This document shows positions 37,001 through 49,234 of a stretch of DNA of 64,000 nt, one piece after another. The translations under genes and the position numbers were made by a program. The stretch is from Pelecanus crispus (taxonomy: Eukaryota; Chordata; Aves; Pelecaniformes; Pelecanidae), in the NCBI RefSeq assembly GCF_030463565.1, contig NC_134644.1, positions 129,453,388 to 129,517,387 of the forward strand. The letters run 5' to 3'. Under the pieces are notes generated by a model. It ran no database searches, had not been told where the DNA came from, and was given only the letters and a program-made list of their open reading frames with translations. The first letter of the stretch is position 1. Each line of letters begins with the position of its first letter.

Positions 37001-40000
37001 TTAATGTTCGACAGGTGTTGACAGCTTTTTTTTAATATCCTCCATAACATGTAGTTGAGAAGAAAAAAAGCCCACCACAGTCTCAGCATAGCCTGCTGCC
37101 ACAGTTGGTTTCTGATTATTATGAAGTCCAAAAGCCTTGTGTCTTAAAGAAGAAATCCTCTGTAGACTGATGGGATAGCTTATCGTTCATCTGGCTGTAC
37201 ACACCAGTGCATGCAGGATGCTGTGCAACCTTTTGGCAAAGCTGTGTAAAAATCAGTAGATGCTATTATAACAGTGGTGTAAATGCTTCTTCCATTTCCG
37301 TAGGAGGGGGATTTTGTTTATTAAGAGTATCGCACGTTTCTCCCACAGTGGCTTCGGTCAATATTTGATTTGGACAGTGTCAATGAAGTTGATCCCCAAC
37401 AAAATCTGGTTCCTGTGTAAATTTCTGAGCTATCATACCAATGAGAGTTTTACCCAAATATATGCAATTGTGATGAAAGTGTGCAGTATTGGTAGAAGGT
37501 GAAATATACATGTTAATACAACTAGTTGAAACCAGAATTAGTCTTATGGATTTATAATATTTGACTGATGGTGGGGTTGAGTAGTTTGCCTAAGTACATG
37601 GTGATGGTTTTATTGGTCTCACAAAGTTGTAATTTACAATTAGAAAACTATCTTAAAGTTTTGTGTTGTCCAAAAGAATTCAACTTTCCTATTTCATATC
37701 TTTAAAAAAATTGTAGAATAAATCCTGTTTGGTTTCAACCACACTAGGAACAGTTCCACTGGTCTTTCTAACATTTTCAGTATTATTAAGGGATTTGCCT
37801 CATTCCTCTTAGCCAGTTGTTTTGGAACTCATTAAATATATAATTACAAAAATATGCGTTCATGAATTAGCTTGGAAAGATAATAGGTGCCCAGCAGCTG
37901 GGTATACATTAAAAAAGTGGAACAGCTGTGAGAGTTTAAAGTAGAGCATTTCTTAAGACTGTATAACTACACAGATCATGTAGTGTAGCTGAGTAATCCT
38001 AGAGAAGTAGAGCCATACATGGAGTAGGTAATGTGAAAACAAAGATAGGCAGTTCTGAACACTGGCATGTACTCACTACATATAGATACACTGAAAAAGC
38101 TCATGAAACTTGGAAGGAGTTTGGGTTGGAGTCTTCTGGTTATTTGAATTTTTTTGTGTTTTCATAGGTATTTTCTTGTCATGAGTAACTCCATATCATG
38201 TAGAGCTGAATGGCTAATAAATTCATCTTTGCGTATATATTTCTTCTATGGACCACAGTCCCCGACCAATCGTAGAACATGGAGTAGAGGTTGGGAAACA
38301 TTAACAAGACCCATTTTTTTGGAATTAGAATCAACATTTGCATTAGAATCAACAGTCTGAAGCTCAGCTGGGATGAATCAAAGAATATACTGATAGATCA
38401 CAGTAAATAATCTATTAGAGTTGGAATCTATATAGGGAATTCACATTTTTCATTTTTCAGAATATGGTATGAAATGTTTCAGTCCAGGGACCTGTGGTGT
38501 CAGGGACTCCAGCGTATGGTGTTCCCAGTTAGATAGACTTAAAATTTTAACAAGCTCTAATTCCTTGCTTTTCATAGTTTCTATATTGGAGTAATGGCCT
38601 TCTAATGATTTAATATGAACTGTGATGACCAGTAAGTGCAGTCTTTAGTGAAACAGAATTCAGAATTAGGGTACATGACCTAAGAATGCAAATTAAGCAC
38701 TTATAGCAATATTTTTTATGGGTGATATTTATTAATGATGCTAAGATTAATGAAACAAGAACAGGAAAATGCTGCAACTAAGCAATAATTGCAGTCTGTT
38801 GCTATTCTGATTGAAAGATTACTAAACATTTTAGTGTTGACTATGGAGCATAAGGAAGTTTAAACATTTCCAGAAAGCTGTCATCAGATCTTTTAGACAA
38901 ACTTGTAAGTACTCCATTCCACAAGTGTTAGACTTAGAAGTTTAAAAACAGTTCTTTTTTCCAACTTGATTGTAAATATATCACTTTATAAATATTATCT
39001 TTTTACCTTGGAACTGCATTGAGGAGAGAATTGCCAGGAGTCTGTGTCCTCTATGTCACCTATATTTGGTCTCTATTGCCTTATGGGGTTTTTTTTGTGT
39101 GAGTTAATTATATTTCCAATAAATTATTTGTGAAATTAATCTCTTTCTCCTACCTCCTCATTACACTTATTCACGTTGCTTACATCTGATTATTTTTGTC
39201 ATTTCCTGTGAAGGAAAGTCTGTAGATGTCTCTTAGTGTCAGCTGATATAAATGGCCTACTTTGCATGTAGGCTTGAAACATGATGAAATCTTATCTATT
39301 TTCAAAGGCAGATCACTTAGTTTTCTACTGATGCTTTATACAGGAGTCTTCAGGTTGCACGTTCTGGTACCTCTGTGTCTAAAGCCCATGAGCCTGTGAA
39401 AACAGGCAGGGCAAGGATCAGTGAAGGAAGCCTGAATATAGCTGTAAGATGACTAGTATGATGTTGTCCACCTGAGAAACCACCTGATGGTCTAGCTTAA
39501 ACGAGTACTGTCACTTGGAATCAAGAATAATTTTGTTTCTAAGTGGTCAGTCTGATGGGGCTTGTCAAAAAGCATCAAATCTTGAATCTCGGTGTGTGTT
39601 GCTCTGAAATGATCTTTTGTATAGTGCCTTAGTAGCTGGAGCATTCACTGAGTAAGTGCTACCTTGATTCAATTCCTGTGTCATCTTGAGAAGCCATAAA
39701 CCTCTACCTGCCACTTTTCAGAATAATTACTTAGTGGTAGGCTCAGTAGGGTATCTTTGCTGTAAGTACTAATCTTACTGCATCCCCCCGCACTTTTGTG
39801 AAACAGTGCCAGTAGCAAGATACATGCAGAAGAGGGTTCCGAGGTGTCTTCCTGCACCCTCAGCATGTGCACCATTCTGCCCTGCAGTTCCTTTTGCCTT
39901 CTTTGAGGAAGCTCCCAGTTCTACTGTGCAGCCCATTTGGATTTATATCTAAATATCTAACACAGGTTCTGGAACCAGACAGCAAAAAATTAAACCCTAC

Positions 40001-40123
40001 AACTATGGTAGTGTCAAACTATGGTCTGAAGTGTACTTTGAGTTGGGCAGCCTAAGTTGGAACTGTTGTCATAAAATGATATTCTAGATTGCTCTGTATA
40101 TCAGTAAAAGAAATTTTCTGACC

Positions 40124-40142
40124 AAAAAAAAAAAAAAAAAAA
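40124..40142. repeat. Poly-A run
   Basis: Nineteen consecutive A bases preceded by CTGACC and followed by GCTTTG. No processed-transcript sequence is recognisable upstream, so a retroposed tail is not supported. Confidence 0.85.
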
Positions 40143-40470
40143 GCTTTGATAGTTTTTACTATTATATTTGTTGGTTAACTTTCATTATTGGTGAATACTG
40201 TGATAAATATTAGATCATAGGAATTAAAAACTCCCTATATGCTGATGTGTTTTTAATGCAAATATTCTGTACTAACTACATGGCTTTTACTGAACAGAAG
40301 AGTTGTTTTTTTAAATAAACATAATTCAAAACAATTGTGTGCATGCATTGAGTCTTCTAGCTTCAGGCTGTTTTGTGATTGCACCAGAATGCATGTTGTG
40401 GTATCTGCTGATGGACTTGAACTAGTGCATTGCGTAGCTCTGTTCAAGACACAGGAATGTGTCTTCTTCT

Positions 40471-40507
40471 CCCTTCCCCACCCCCAACTCCCCACCCCGC
40501 CACCCCT
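40471..40507 (-). other. C-rich tract: strong G-quadruplex pattern on minus strand
   Basis: The plus strand has six C-runs of 3-5 bases (C3, C4, C5, C4, C4, C4) separated by 1-4 bases. Read on the minus strand this is a canonical G-quadruplex pattern with short loops; the plus strand could form an i-motif. It stands out in an AT-rich intron. Whether it folds or acts is unknown. Confidence 0.65.
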
Positions 40508-40689
40508 GGATGTTTATAATTCAAGGTATTCATCACAGAACTGAATTTTCCTTTAAAGCACACTGAAGAGTGGAATTTGCTCCAGTTCAGGAGAACACTG
40601 ATCTTAGGGACTATAAGTCTTCTGTATTAAATCTTTACTTCTTCATTGGTGGGTAAATTTAATTGGTAATTTAAGAGGGAATTTACAGT

Positions 40690-40805
40690 CTTATTCAGGA
40701 AAGAATACTTACTGAAGTCAGAGGGACTTCACGCTTCAGTGCTTTCCTGTATATATTGAAAGAGACTTCAGCATATGCTCAAACGTTTCCTTGAACTGGG
40801 ACTTT
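40690..40805. repeat. Fossil palindromic interspersed repeat (MITE-like)
   Basis: The core has nested inverted repeats: CAGGAAAG (40696-40703) with CTTTCCTG (40742-40749), ACTGAAG (40711-40717) with CTTCAGT (40734-40740), and TGAAGTC/GACTTCA around an AGAGG centre. The wording (GAAGTCA..GGGACTTCA, AGTGCTTTCCTG, then GCATATGCTCAAACGTTTCCTTGAACTGGGAC) resembles an ancient palindromic repeat family scattered through amniote genomes. I do not give a family name because I cannot search. The right boundary is approximate. Confidence 0.55.
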
Positions 40806-41236
40806 AAAAAGGCTTTATAAAATTAAAAGGCAATATCATTGTAGATGTTATTAAAAATTCAGACTAATGTTATTATTATGTAGAGATTTTATTCGGCAAT
40901 ATCACACATCACCATAGAATTCACGTCTTCAAATGGCCCCCTTGCAGTCATTACAGTAATTCCACAGAAATATAGACACTGTCGCTCCAGAACCACTGGC
41001 TCTTCTAATTTCACTATTTCACACAGCTACTGGTTGAGACAAGCACAACTGGTTTTTTTGCCTATCTCACTTCACTCATGAACATTCTAACTTTATATAG
41101 GGCTGTTCATGGTAGAAGTAAATTAATTCTTGATCCAACTGGTAGTAAGCTTGTGCTTTGCCTAAGAAAGTTTATTGACAGTATTTAATGTTTCTGTTTG
41201 TGTAGTTCTTTTCACATCAACTCATTCCACATTAAA

Positions 41237-41251
41237 TATATATATATATAT
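41237..41251. repeat. (TA)n dinucleotide repeat
   Basis: Seven to eight TA units in an AT-rich context. Confidence 0.85.
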
Positions 41252-44200
41252 GATATCTAAAACAGCAGCAGGAATTTAATATATAACCATAACATTGGTG
41301 AAGAGATGTTAAGACTTTTCAGTGTCACAGCTTTTTCCTGTTACAGGGATGACTTCATCAGACACTGTGCACCAACAAATCAACAGCTAGTATTGCTCGC
41401 TAGATGAAATAAAAAAATAAAACCAAATAAAGTAGTAACAGCAATACTAAATAGCTTTTCATTATTTAATCCTTACAACATCTGTATCAACACAGTAAGT
41501 GTTACTACTATTCATTGTTAACAATTAAAATAAAAACCTGAAACAGTTAGGTGAACTCATATGCCTGAAATCTAGAACTTTGCAGAAGATCTCGAAAATA
41601 TTAAAAATCTAGGGCTTTATAGAAAAAACCCATACATCTTGAATAGTCAGTACAGCCTCTGGAAATAAAACAGATTATTACCTTTCAATGATACAGATAA
41701 TAAACAAATCTGATTAATGGTGCCTGGTCATGCATTTGCTGCAATCTAGGATGCAGTGCTTTAGAAATGGTCAGGTCAAATGCATAGACATAGACATCTC
41801 TTCTGAAGGGAGTTTTTCCATGGCTTATGGTGGGGAGACATACCTAGTTAAACTTTGGAACTGTTAGGTCTACTACTGAGTTAAATTTTTGTCAGGCAAA
41901 TATTCCATGGATTTAGCAGCAGAAATTTATCTCACATTCACCAAACTCTTCGTATATAATAAAAAAACCCTGACAAATTTGCTGCATTTTTGTTTTGAAA
42001 TTTTGGAAATAATGTTTCTATATTTATTCAAAATTAGTATCCCTTCCAAAAATATGTTTCTTTTTCACTTTTTAGAACTTGGGTCCATTTATATCTTTTT
42101 ACATACTAGGGAAAATGCTTTAAATATTTTTATTTAATGCAAATTTAGAAATGCCTTCTCTATTAGCAGTAATGAACTGAAAATCTCTTAATAATATAGC
42201 TATATTTCATTAATATTGAAAATCTTTTTACCATTTATACACAGTGGGGATGAGGCTCTAATTCTATTCCAGGACTGATAAGAATTTTTTTTTGTGGCTA
42301 GCATTGTCTTTGGTAATTTGATTGTACAGTTATTACAGAAGCACTGTTTCTTAAATAGCCACTTTGTATTTTAAAAGAAAGCAATTTTAAAAGAAGGCAA
42401 TTAATTGTGGACTAGTCACTCTTCAAGTAAATAGCTAATTTTAAGAAGACATTAAATGTTAGTTATATTCTACCCAATGTTGCAATATTTTTGTGAAGGA
42501 TGGTATCATCATGGAAATCAGTGATCAATCAGCAATTGTATGCAGTATCCCTAGTAAAAATTATTTTTGGAAGATCCAGACACATTTCTATAGAATAAGT
42601 AGTAGGGGTGGAATAAAATTAGCATACTTTTTCCAGTGACCTGTTGTTTTTTTAATCTACTGAAAAAAATGTGGTACCACTTTAATGCCACTGTTCAACC
42701 TTCAGTGAATCAAGTTCTCCACAGATCTCCATTTTTCCTATTTAAAATACACCTTACCCTTGAATGGGGGTAAAAAAATCTGAAACCAAACCCCATCTTT
42801 TTCTAATTTGTAGACTAATGTATCAGGAATTTAAGGAATTTAACATAGTTATATCAAAATATGGAAGTAGACATTGCAAAATGAGAAAAATCCTGAAAGT
42901 CTTCTAAATTACTGCAAATTGTTAAGAGAGCTTCATTGTTTTCAGGAAGTAGAAAATACTCCTTAGCTTTTTAGTCTTCAGTCATTTTTATCATGCATAC
43001 AATATGTGATGGAGCTAGTTAGTCTGATCAACCTAGCTTTTTTTCCTTATAAATCGGAAAATAGGCTGTAACTCTGAAAAGGGTGTGTAAAGGATTTAGA
43101 TAGTCTGCATCGCTCTTATGTTTGAAAATAACCTTGAAATATTTCTTGAATTATCACTACCAGAAATAACCAACACATACGTTGTCAGTGATAGTGCTTG
43201 ATTGACAAGGTATTGGCAATGTATATACTACAAATGTGAGGGAGCTTTCTTCTAAGTAAGAGAGCAGGATGGCTGAGTAGATATCTATCCATTTATTTAT
43301 CTAAAAATTATATCATGATTGACAACTGATTTCTTCAGTATGTTCATGAATTTACTTCAGTGGTAAAAGCTCATTACTGCTTTGTTAGTGGAATATGCTA
43401 CCAATTCTTCAGATCCACATGGATATACTTATGCAGATAAATTAATTTTTCATGAATGTACATTTTCCAAGCCTGAACAAGCAGTACCTCTACATTCACA
43501 CAGTCCTCCTTTTACCAAAATAGCTCTAGAAGGTTTTGAGCTAAACTGATGTTAGGCAATGAGGATGTGAGAAGAAGTAATTAATATGCCAGTATCTCTG
43601 ACTATTGGTAGAATTCCACTCATGTTTATAAAACTCTAGAAATTCATACTGTATTGTATCTTCCAGACCAACTGTTTGACTCCCTGTTTGAAGTGTTTTT
43701 TTCCATAGACTAAACTCTCCATAACAATTAGTCACATTACTTTAGGCTGTTATCTTTTTTTGTAGAAGTTATGAACTAATTTTCCATTCATGAACATGAC
43801 CTGTTCTCATATACCACTAAAAAAAATCCTCAGTCAAACTAGATTTCCTGTTGTACCTCATTCTCTTTCGGCATGGAGGAATGGCAATATGGCATTGTGT
43901 TGACGTTGAATGAGAACACAAACTAGATGAATCCTATAAGGCATACTCAATTTAAAACAGTTCAGTAATTGTTCATTTCTTATGTAATGAGAAGAATGTA
44001 ATGTATGTCTTAAAGAATGTAATGTCTTAAAGACAAAAAATGTAGAATAACAGTAAAACTTTCAACTGAAAGCTACAAAAAGACAATTAATACATTTTGT
44101 TAAAAATCCTATTTTCTTCAGCTAACCTTATTTCCTAGAATGGCTTTGATAATGACTAGAAAGTGAAATGGGATTGCTAGCTCATCTCCTCTTTGTTGTA

Positions 44201-46593
44201 ATCATTACCTAGTTGTTTTCTTTTTTAATCTTTTATCTCTCTTTAGTCTTTATTCTGCATGTCAAAATCTACTCTCTAGATTATATGCTTCATACACTGC
44301 AAAATATGCTTCAGTGAAATAAGTATGGCTGATTTCAACTAAACTGTGTACCAGCTTAAATTCTTCATCCTATGAGATAAAGAGGTTTGAGAGAGAGAGA
44401 GGTTAGAGAAGAAGGTCACAGGAGAGTACTTATGGCAACTTCTAGCCTTTACAGAACAATATATTATAAAATGAAATCATGTAGACTCATGGCTTGTTTT
44501 ACTCTTGGAAGAAGAAAGATTCAAGGGCAGAGTTTACTCAGTTTCTTTCACAAATGATATCCACTTAATCTTAGGTATCTTAAAAGGTGACTAAATAAAT
44601 TTAAGTTGGTAATGCTGTAGCTTCTCCACTTACTAATTCCCTCTTCCCAAGTAAAAAGAAATATTTTTAAAAATGCAGAAAGTAGCTGTATTTTTCCTGC
44701 ACTTTGTCTATCCACATCTATCGTTTCAATAGAGAATACATGCCTGTAAGTTTCTGCTTTGGCTATGACTATTCTGAACTGTGTGACTGCTACGTAAAAG
44801 AGGAGAAGAAATAATTTTCTATGAAGGCTGAGGATATGGTATGGTTTCTCTGATGGAATTCGGGACTTTGGAGTCTTGATTTAGTGTTCCACAGATTAAA
44901 AGTAATCTTTATATAAAATAAGTACTACTTACAAATTCTAAGGTATAAAACATATCAGAACTGGGAAGCGCTTATCGAAGAGGCTCATGTTACTTATGAA
45001 GTTTTTGGCATGCACTTTAAGTTGATGAGATTTGTTGTTATGTGTGTGTGTTTATTTGCACACATACATATAAATATACACTACACTGCAAATTGTGCCT
45101 TGACAACTACTGTGCTCTTTTAAACAGTAAAGAACCTAAAATTTCAGAGTGGATTTAAGATACTGAATCAAATATTCTGTCATCATATTGTTACTCCTCT
45201 GTAGCAACCAGTGTAGAGTAGGATGTATTGTGTTTAAAAGCAAAGTCAATATTTTTTCTTGAAGAATTGCTTTAAGTTAATGCAGTGATTCCATGTGAAA
45301 GCATCCCTGCGTATAGTTATATACATGCATGTAACTAAATGCATAGGATATGTTGTTGATTGGTATAGATTAAAGAATAACAATCCTCCATAAATTATTT
45401 ACAAGGCTTTCTCACAAGTAGCGGCATGACAGAGGGGTTACCTGTGTGTTATCCAGCTACCATGAAAACACAGCAGAAAGGGAACAGATATATGCTAGTT
45501 TAAAATATTTGTCTAATATGTCACTGTGTAGCAGCTCTCTGAACACTGCTCCCAGCAAGCTGGCTCTCTGCACAGTATGAGTACGGTCACTCAGAGAGAG
45601 GCATGGTGCAGTCTTCTGTCTTTGTAAGCCCAAATTAAATCAGCCCTTGAAGAGCTGTGAAGTTATAGAGCCAGAAGAACAGGAAATGGTTGGTCTCTGA
45701 AACAGAGTTACGCGACCTGATGCTTCTTGGCTCTCACATTATAAACCGCTTCAAATATTATTCCTCCACTGTGAAGTACAGCATTTTGCTTAGCTGCTTT
45801 TGTGCCTCCTTTGTGCCACTCTGGGGAGATGCCTTGGGTTCCCTTTCTCTGCTGCGTGTCTTGAGGTGTCTGTCTATCAGCTGTACCACACAAAAGCTAA
45901 AGGCATGAACGAGGGCCGAAGGAGCAATTGTGGGAGAGTACAGGAAGGCTAAAAGCATTCACAGGTGGATAGGTGATTTACACATTCCTATGTCCAGAAT
46001 GCAAGCTGCCCTTTGGCAAAACCAAAGCTTGTGCTTATCTAGGGCTTAAGGCTTAAAATAGGTACTTTTCCTCTGCGGCTGTAAGGAAAATTAGGTCTCT
46101 CATCCATGCTGGAGTGCTTCGGCTAAATTTAACTCTGGCTGTTGGAAAGACTTACTCATAGGATTATGGCACAGCTGTGGAAACTACTGCTATTGTTTTG
46201 GTTGGAAATTTATGAGACAACCTCAGGTGGAAAAAAAAAAAAAGCATTTTTTCTTATACATACATGCTAGTGTGGATGATGCCAGCTCTGAAAGACAGCG
46301 GTGCACAGCTGAACAGTGTCAGGGAGCAAGTAGTGCAATAGCATAGTGCAAACCAGCGCTATTATAGGAGGCCGATGCCCTCCCCCCATTACCTGCATGT
46401 GTGACTAGAAACACCACAGACAAGTGTATAGCAAGCTTTACATCTTGCTTTCTTTTTAAAAAAAATGTCACTGCAATAAATTGCTAAGCAGTTACGTTCT
46501 GGTATGTGAAAGCTGTGTGGCATTGCTTACATTTGCCAATGCATTTTGGTCATACATTTATTTCAAGGTGTGCTGTCTGTATTTCTCTTCCAG

Positions 46594-46696
46594 GTTCAGG
46601 TCCTTCGCAACGCAGGGGAAGAAGTGACCCTGACTGTGTCCTTTCTGAAAAGAGCACCTGCTTTTCTCAAACTGCCTTTGAATGAAGATTGTGCAT
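46594..46696 (+). CDS. SNTG1: SNTG1 visible exon 6: PDZ end and linker
   Basis: A 103-nt exon, 34 codons plus one base. It encodes VQVLRNAGEEVTLTVSFLK, which completes PDZ helix alpha-B and the last beta strand (domain end about residue 140), then RAPAFLKLPLNEDCA and the first base of a Cys codon. The acceptor is TTCTCTTCCAG and the donor CAT|GTAAGC. The same frame reads on to 46779, but that part follows a proper donor and is unlike syntrophin, so it is intron. Confidence 0.96.
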
Positions 46697-48111
46697 GTAA
46701 GCCTTTGTTATTTGGCAAAAAAGAAAACTCAATTCAATGCTCATGCACGCTTGCAACTTCCGAACTTAGTGTGCATTGAGGGTGATTGACAGCAGCTTTT
46801 TTGCCTAGCATTGCTGCCTGCATATGAGCTGCTTGTATTGCGAGATTGTGCAGTAACATTCACCTCAAGGAAAAAATTGCTATCTTGGCTTGAAAAACAG
46901 ATCACCAGGCATTTGGCTGGTGTGAATCAGCAAAGTTACAGGTGAAACAGTGGAATTACATTAGTTTACGGCAGATGACATCCTGATGCAGAGTATTTAA
47001 AAGCAGTTTTCAGGCAGCATCAGATAACATTTTAGTCTGAAAGAGATTTGTCTTGTAAATGTGAAAATGAAAATGTGTGTGTGTATTTAGATGGCTTAAC
47101 TTTACCATTTAAAATTCAGAGGCTTTGGTGGAGGTGTCTGTCTACCTAAAAATAAATTACTCTGGGATGATTAGTATTTTGTTTAAGTCCAACTGAAGTT
47201 TTAGTCAACTAGCCCCATGAGAGACATGTGGAGACAGCTGTCTTCCTTTAATTATATTAAATTGTAAGTGTGAGTGCATAATTATAGACAGTTGCAGCAT
47301 ATCTAAGCATATTTATATGCCAGCCTGTGCCTTTTGTCACTGCTGCTTTCCTTCTGCTTCTTGCTCCTAAGAGGGTAAAATGAACTGCTTAATTTTTAAG
47401 CAACAAAACAATAAATATTTGATTTCAACACATTTCACCTTTGATTTTGAGTGAGTAGGAATGAAATAAACTAAATTATGAAATAATATTTTATACAATC
47501 ATATGTTGAAATGCTGTCTTTATCTTTCACCTAGGTACTAAATTTTAGTGACACAAGAAAAAATTTAGAACACCATATTCTGAAACAAAAATATATCCCA
47601 GTACATTTGTCCCTTTTATGAAAGGTTGTGGTATCACAGAATACCCTGAGTAACGAACACAAACATGCATTTGCATCAATCCTATCATGTTATTTTTGAG
47701 GTGTAGCACTGTAATTTCCTAAACTGTTACAAGAACAGTTAGAACAGTAAACTTCAATGAGAGTAACAAAAACATTATCTGACTAGTTCCTTCAAGTGAA
47801 AACTAAGCAACGAGGTACACACTTTTATTATCAAATTTGCAAAAAAACTTTGGGTTTTTTTTCTTACTGAACAGATTATTAACTCTTCTAAGCAAAGCAC
47901 CAGGAGAGGAATTCTTGAGCCTTCACTCAGCTTGAAAAGGCACTCCTCTCAAACCAGAAGACATATAGTGGCTGAATGGAGAAAGTAAATGAGTGTTAAA
48001 TATGACAAAACTAGTGGGGGGAGCGGAGTACATACATACAGACGTACACAAATTTGAATTATAGCGTTATAGATTAATGAAGATTTTTTGGTGTATTCAT
48101 GTTTGTATTAG
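46697..48111 (+). other. SNTG1: SNTG1 intron between exons 6 and 7 (1.4 kb)
   Basis: AT-rich intron from GTAAGC to TTTGTATTAG. The acceptor has a weak pyrimidine tract with purines close to the AG. Nothing else recognisable is seen. Confidence 0.85.
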
Positions 48112-48194
48112 GTGCCCCCAGTGACCAAAGCAGTGGCACATCCTCTCCCCTATGTGACAGTGGTTTGCATCTCAACTACCATCCCAACAACACG
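48112..48194 (+). CDS. SNTG1: SNTG1 visible exon 7: Ser/Cys-rich linker before second PH1 half
   Basis: An 83-nt exon: two bases completing a Cys codon, then 27 codons APSDQSSGTSSPLCDSGLHL and NYHPNNT (about 157-183). This low-complexity Ser-rich segment joins the PDZ to the returning half of the split PH1. Its acceptor, TTTGTATTAG, is the weakest in the set; the donor ACG|GTAAGA is good. Boundaries are fixed by frame continuity with exons 6 and 8. Confidence 0.95.
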
Positions 48195-48227
48195 GTAAGA
48201 GCTTATATTTCCTTGATGGAATTACAC

Positions 48228-48263
48228 AGAAGAATAATAATACTCAGAAGAATAATAATACTC
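48228..48263. repeat. 18-bp perfect tandem duplication
   Basis: AGAAGAATAATAATACTC occurs twice back to back (48228-48245 and 48246-48263), 33 bp after the exon 7 donor. The two copies are identical, suggesting a recent slippage event. Confidence 0.9.
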
Positions 48264-49217
48264 TAATAGCTAAGTGGAAGTAACTAATAAAGGACAGCAA
48301 CATGGGAGGAGCTCTAATTAACGTTGGAGATAGCCAGTTCCACAGGGGGCAAAAAGAGTTGCCAGATATTATGGCTGCAAATTAAAATATGACAAATTAT
48401 ACCAGCTGAGATTGTGTCTTGATAGATATGATGGCTATTTTTATCTGGGCAATAGGGATTTTGTGGAAGTTTTTTTCTTCTAGATTATTTCCACAGCATA
48501 GGAGCTAAAATTATTAAAATGAAAATATATCTATTTAAAGAAAAGGTAGAAAACTTTTTCAGAATATTTTTCCATGATTTTTATTTCATTTATTAACTAA
48601 TTGGCAGAGGATGATTTAGGTACATGTTTTTGCCTATTTTTAAGGTGAGAGCATTTTAGTTCTAGTAATTTACACTTAAAATCTTACTGAAGAATGATAG
48701 CATTATGGAGCACAGTCTATTTAGGATGAAATGCTACAGACATCTGATCAGATTTTTAGTAAAAGATGCCTTTGAAGTGCTACAAGGGGCTTTTAACAAT
48801 TTTCTTAGCCAGGAAATGCAAAATTTCCATTATTTTATATAGATATAAAGGGGTTTTTGCTGTGTATTTGGCTTTATGATAGGTGAAAATACTCAGATAA
48901 AATAAAAAGCACTGAATAAATAAACCAATATACAGCATAATTATTACAGATATATTAAAAGAACAGAAATGTAAGCATTGTTTGGTAGACTTTGCTGTTT
49001 ATAATTTCTGGCCTGTTTTATTTTTCTTTCATACTTTGCTGGTAAAGGTTTAAAATAGGAGCCAAGATTCTTAAAGTCAATAGCACAGATTCTAAGCCTG
49101 ATTATAATCTGGAAAAACCTTTAAGATTTATAAACTTTTATGGAGCTGGAATTCATAAAAAAGGGGCTAAAACCAGTAAAATTGGTGTCTTAATGCAGGT
49201 AAAATAATAATAAAAAC

Positions 49218-49234
49218 ATATATATATATATATA
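49218..49234. repeat. (TA)n dinucleotide repeat
   Basis: About eight AT/TA units flanked by A-rich sequence. Confidence 0.85.

Larger units (their letters stand above)
23642..46593 (+). other. SNTG1: SNTG1 intron between exons 5 and 6 (23 kb)
   Basis: The largest intron in the window. It holds the antisense CR1 at 26425-28340, the GATA-type repeat at 28378-28440, a 144-bp tandem duplication at 30746-31034, a poly-A run at 40124-40142, a C-rich G4/i-motif pattern at 40471-40507, a palindromic fossil repeat at about 40690-40805, and a TA repeat at 41237-41251. A less AT-rich stretch at about 45540-45960 and scattered ORFs of 60-116 codons have no recognisable content. The rest is plain AT-rich intron. 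Confidence 0.85.

Noticed and set aside
46697..46779. Downstream extension of the exon 6 reading frame
   Set aside because: The frame passes a GTAAGC donor and loses similarity; the split Cys codon is completed by exon 7.
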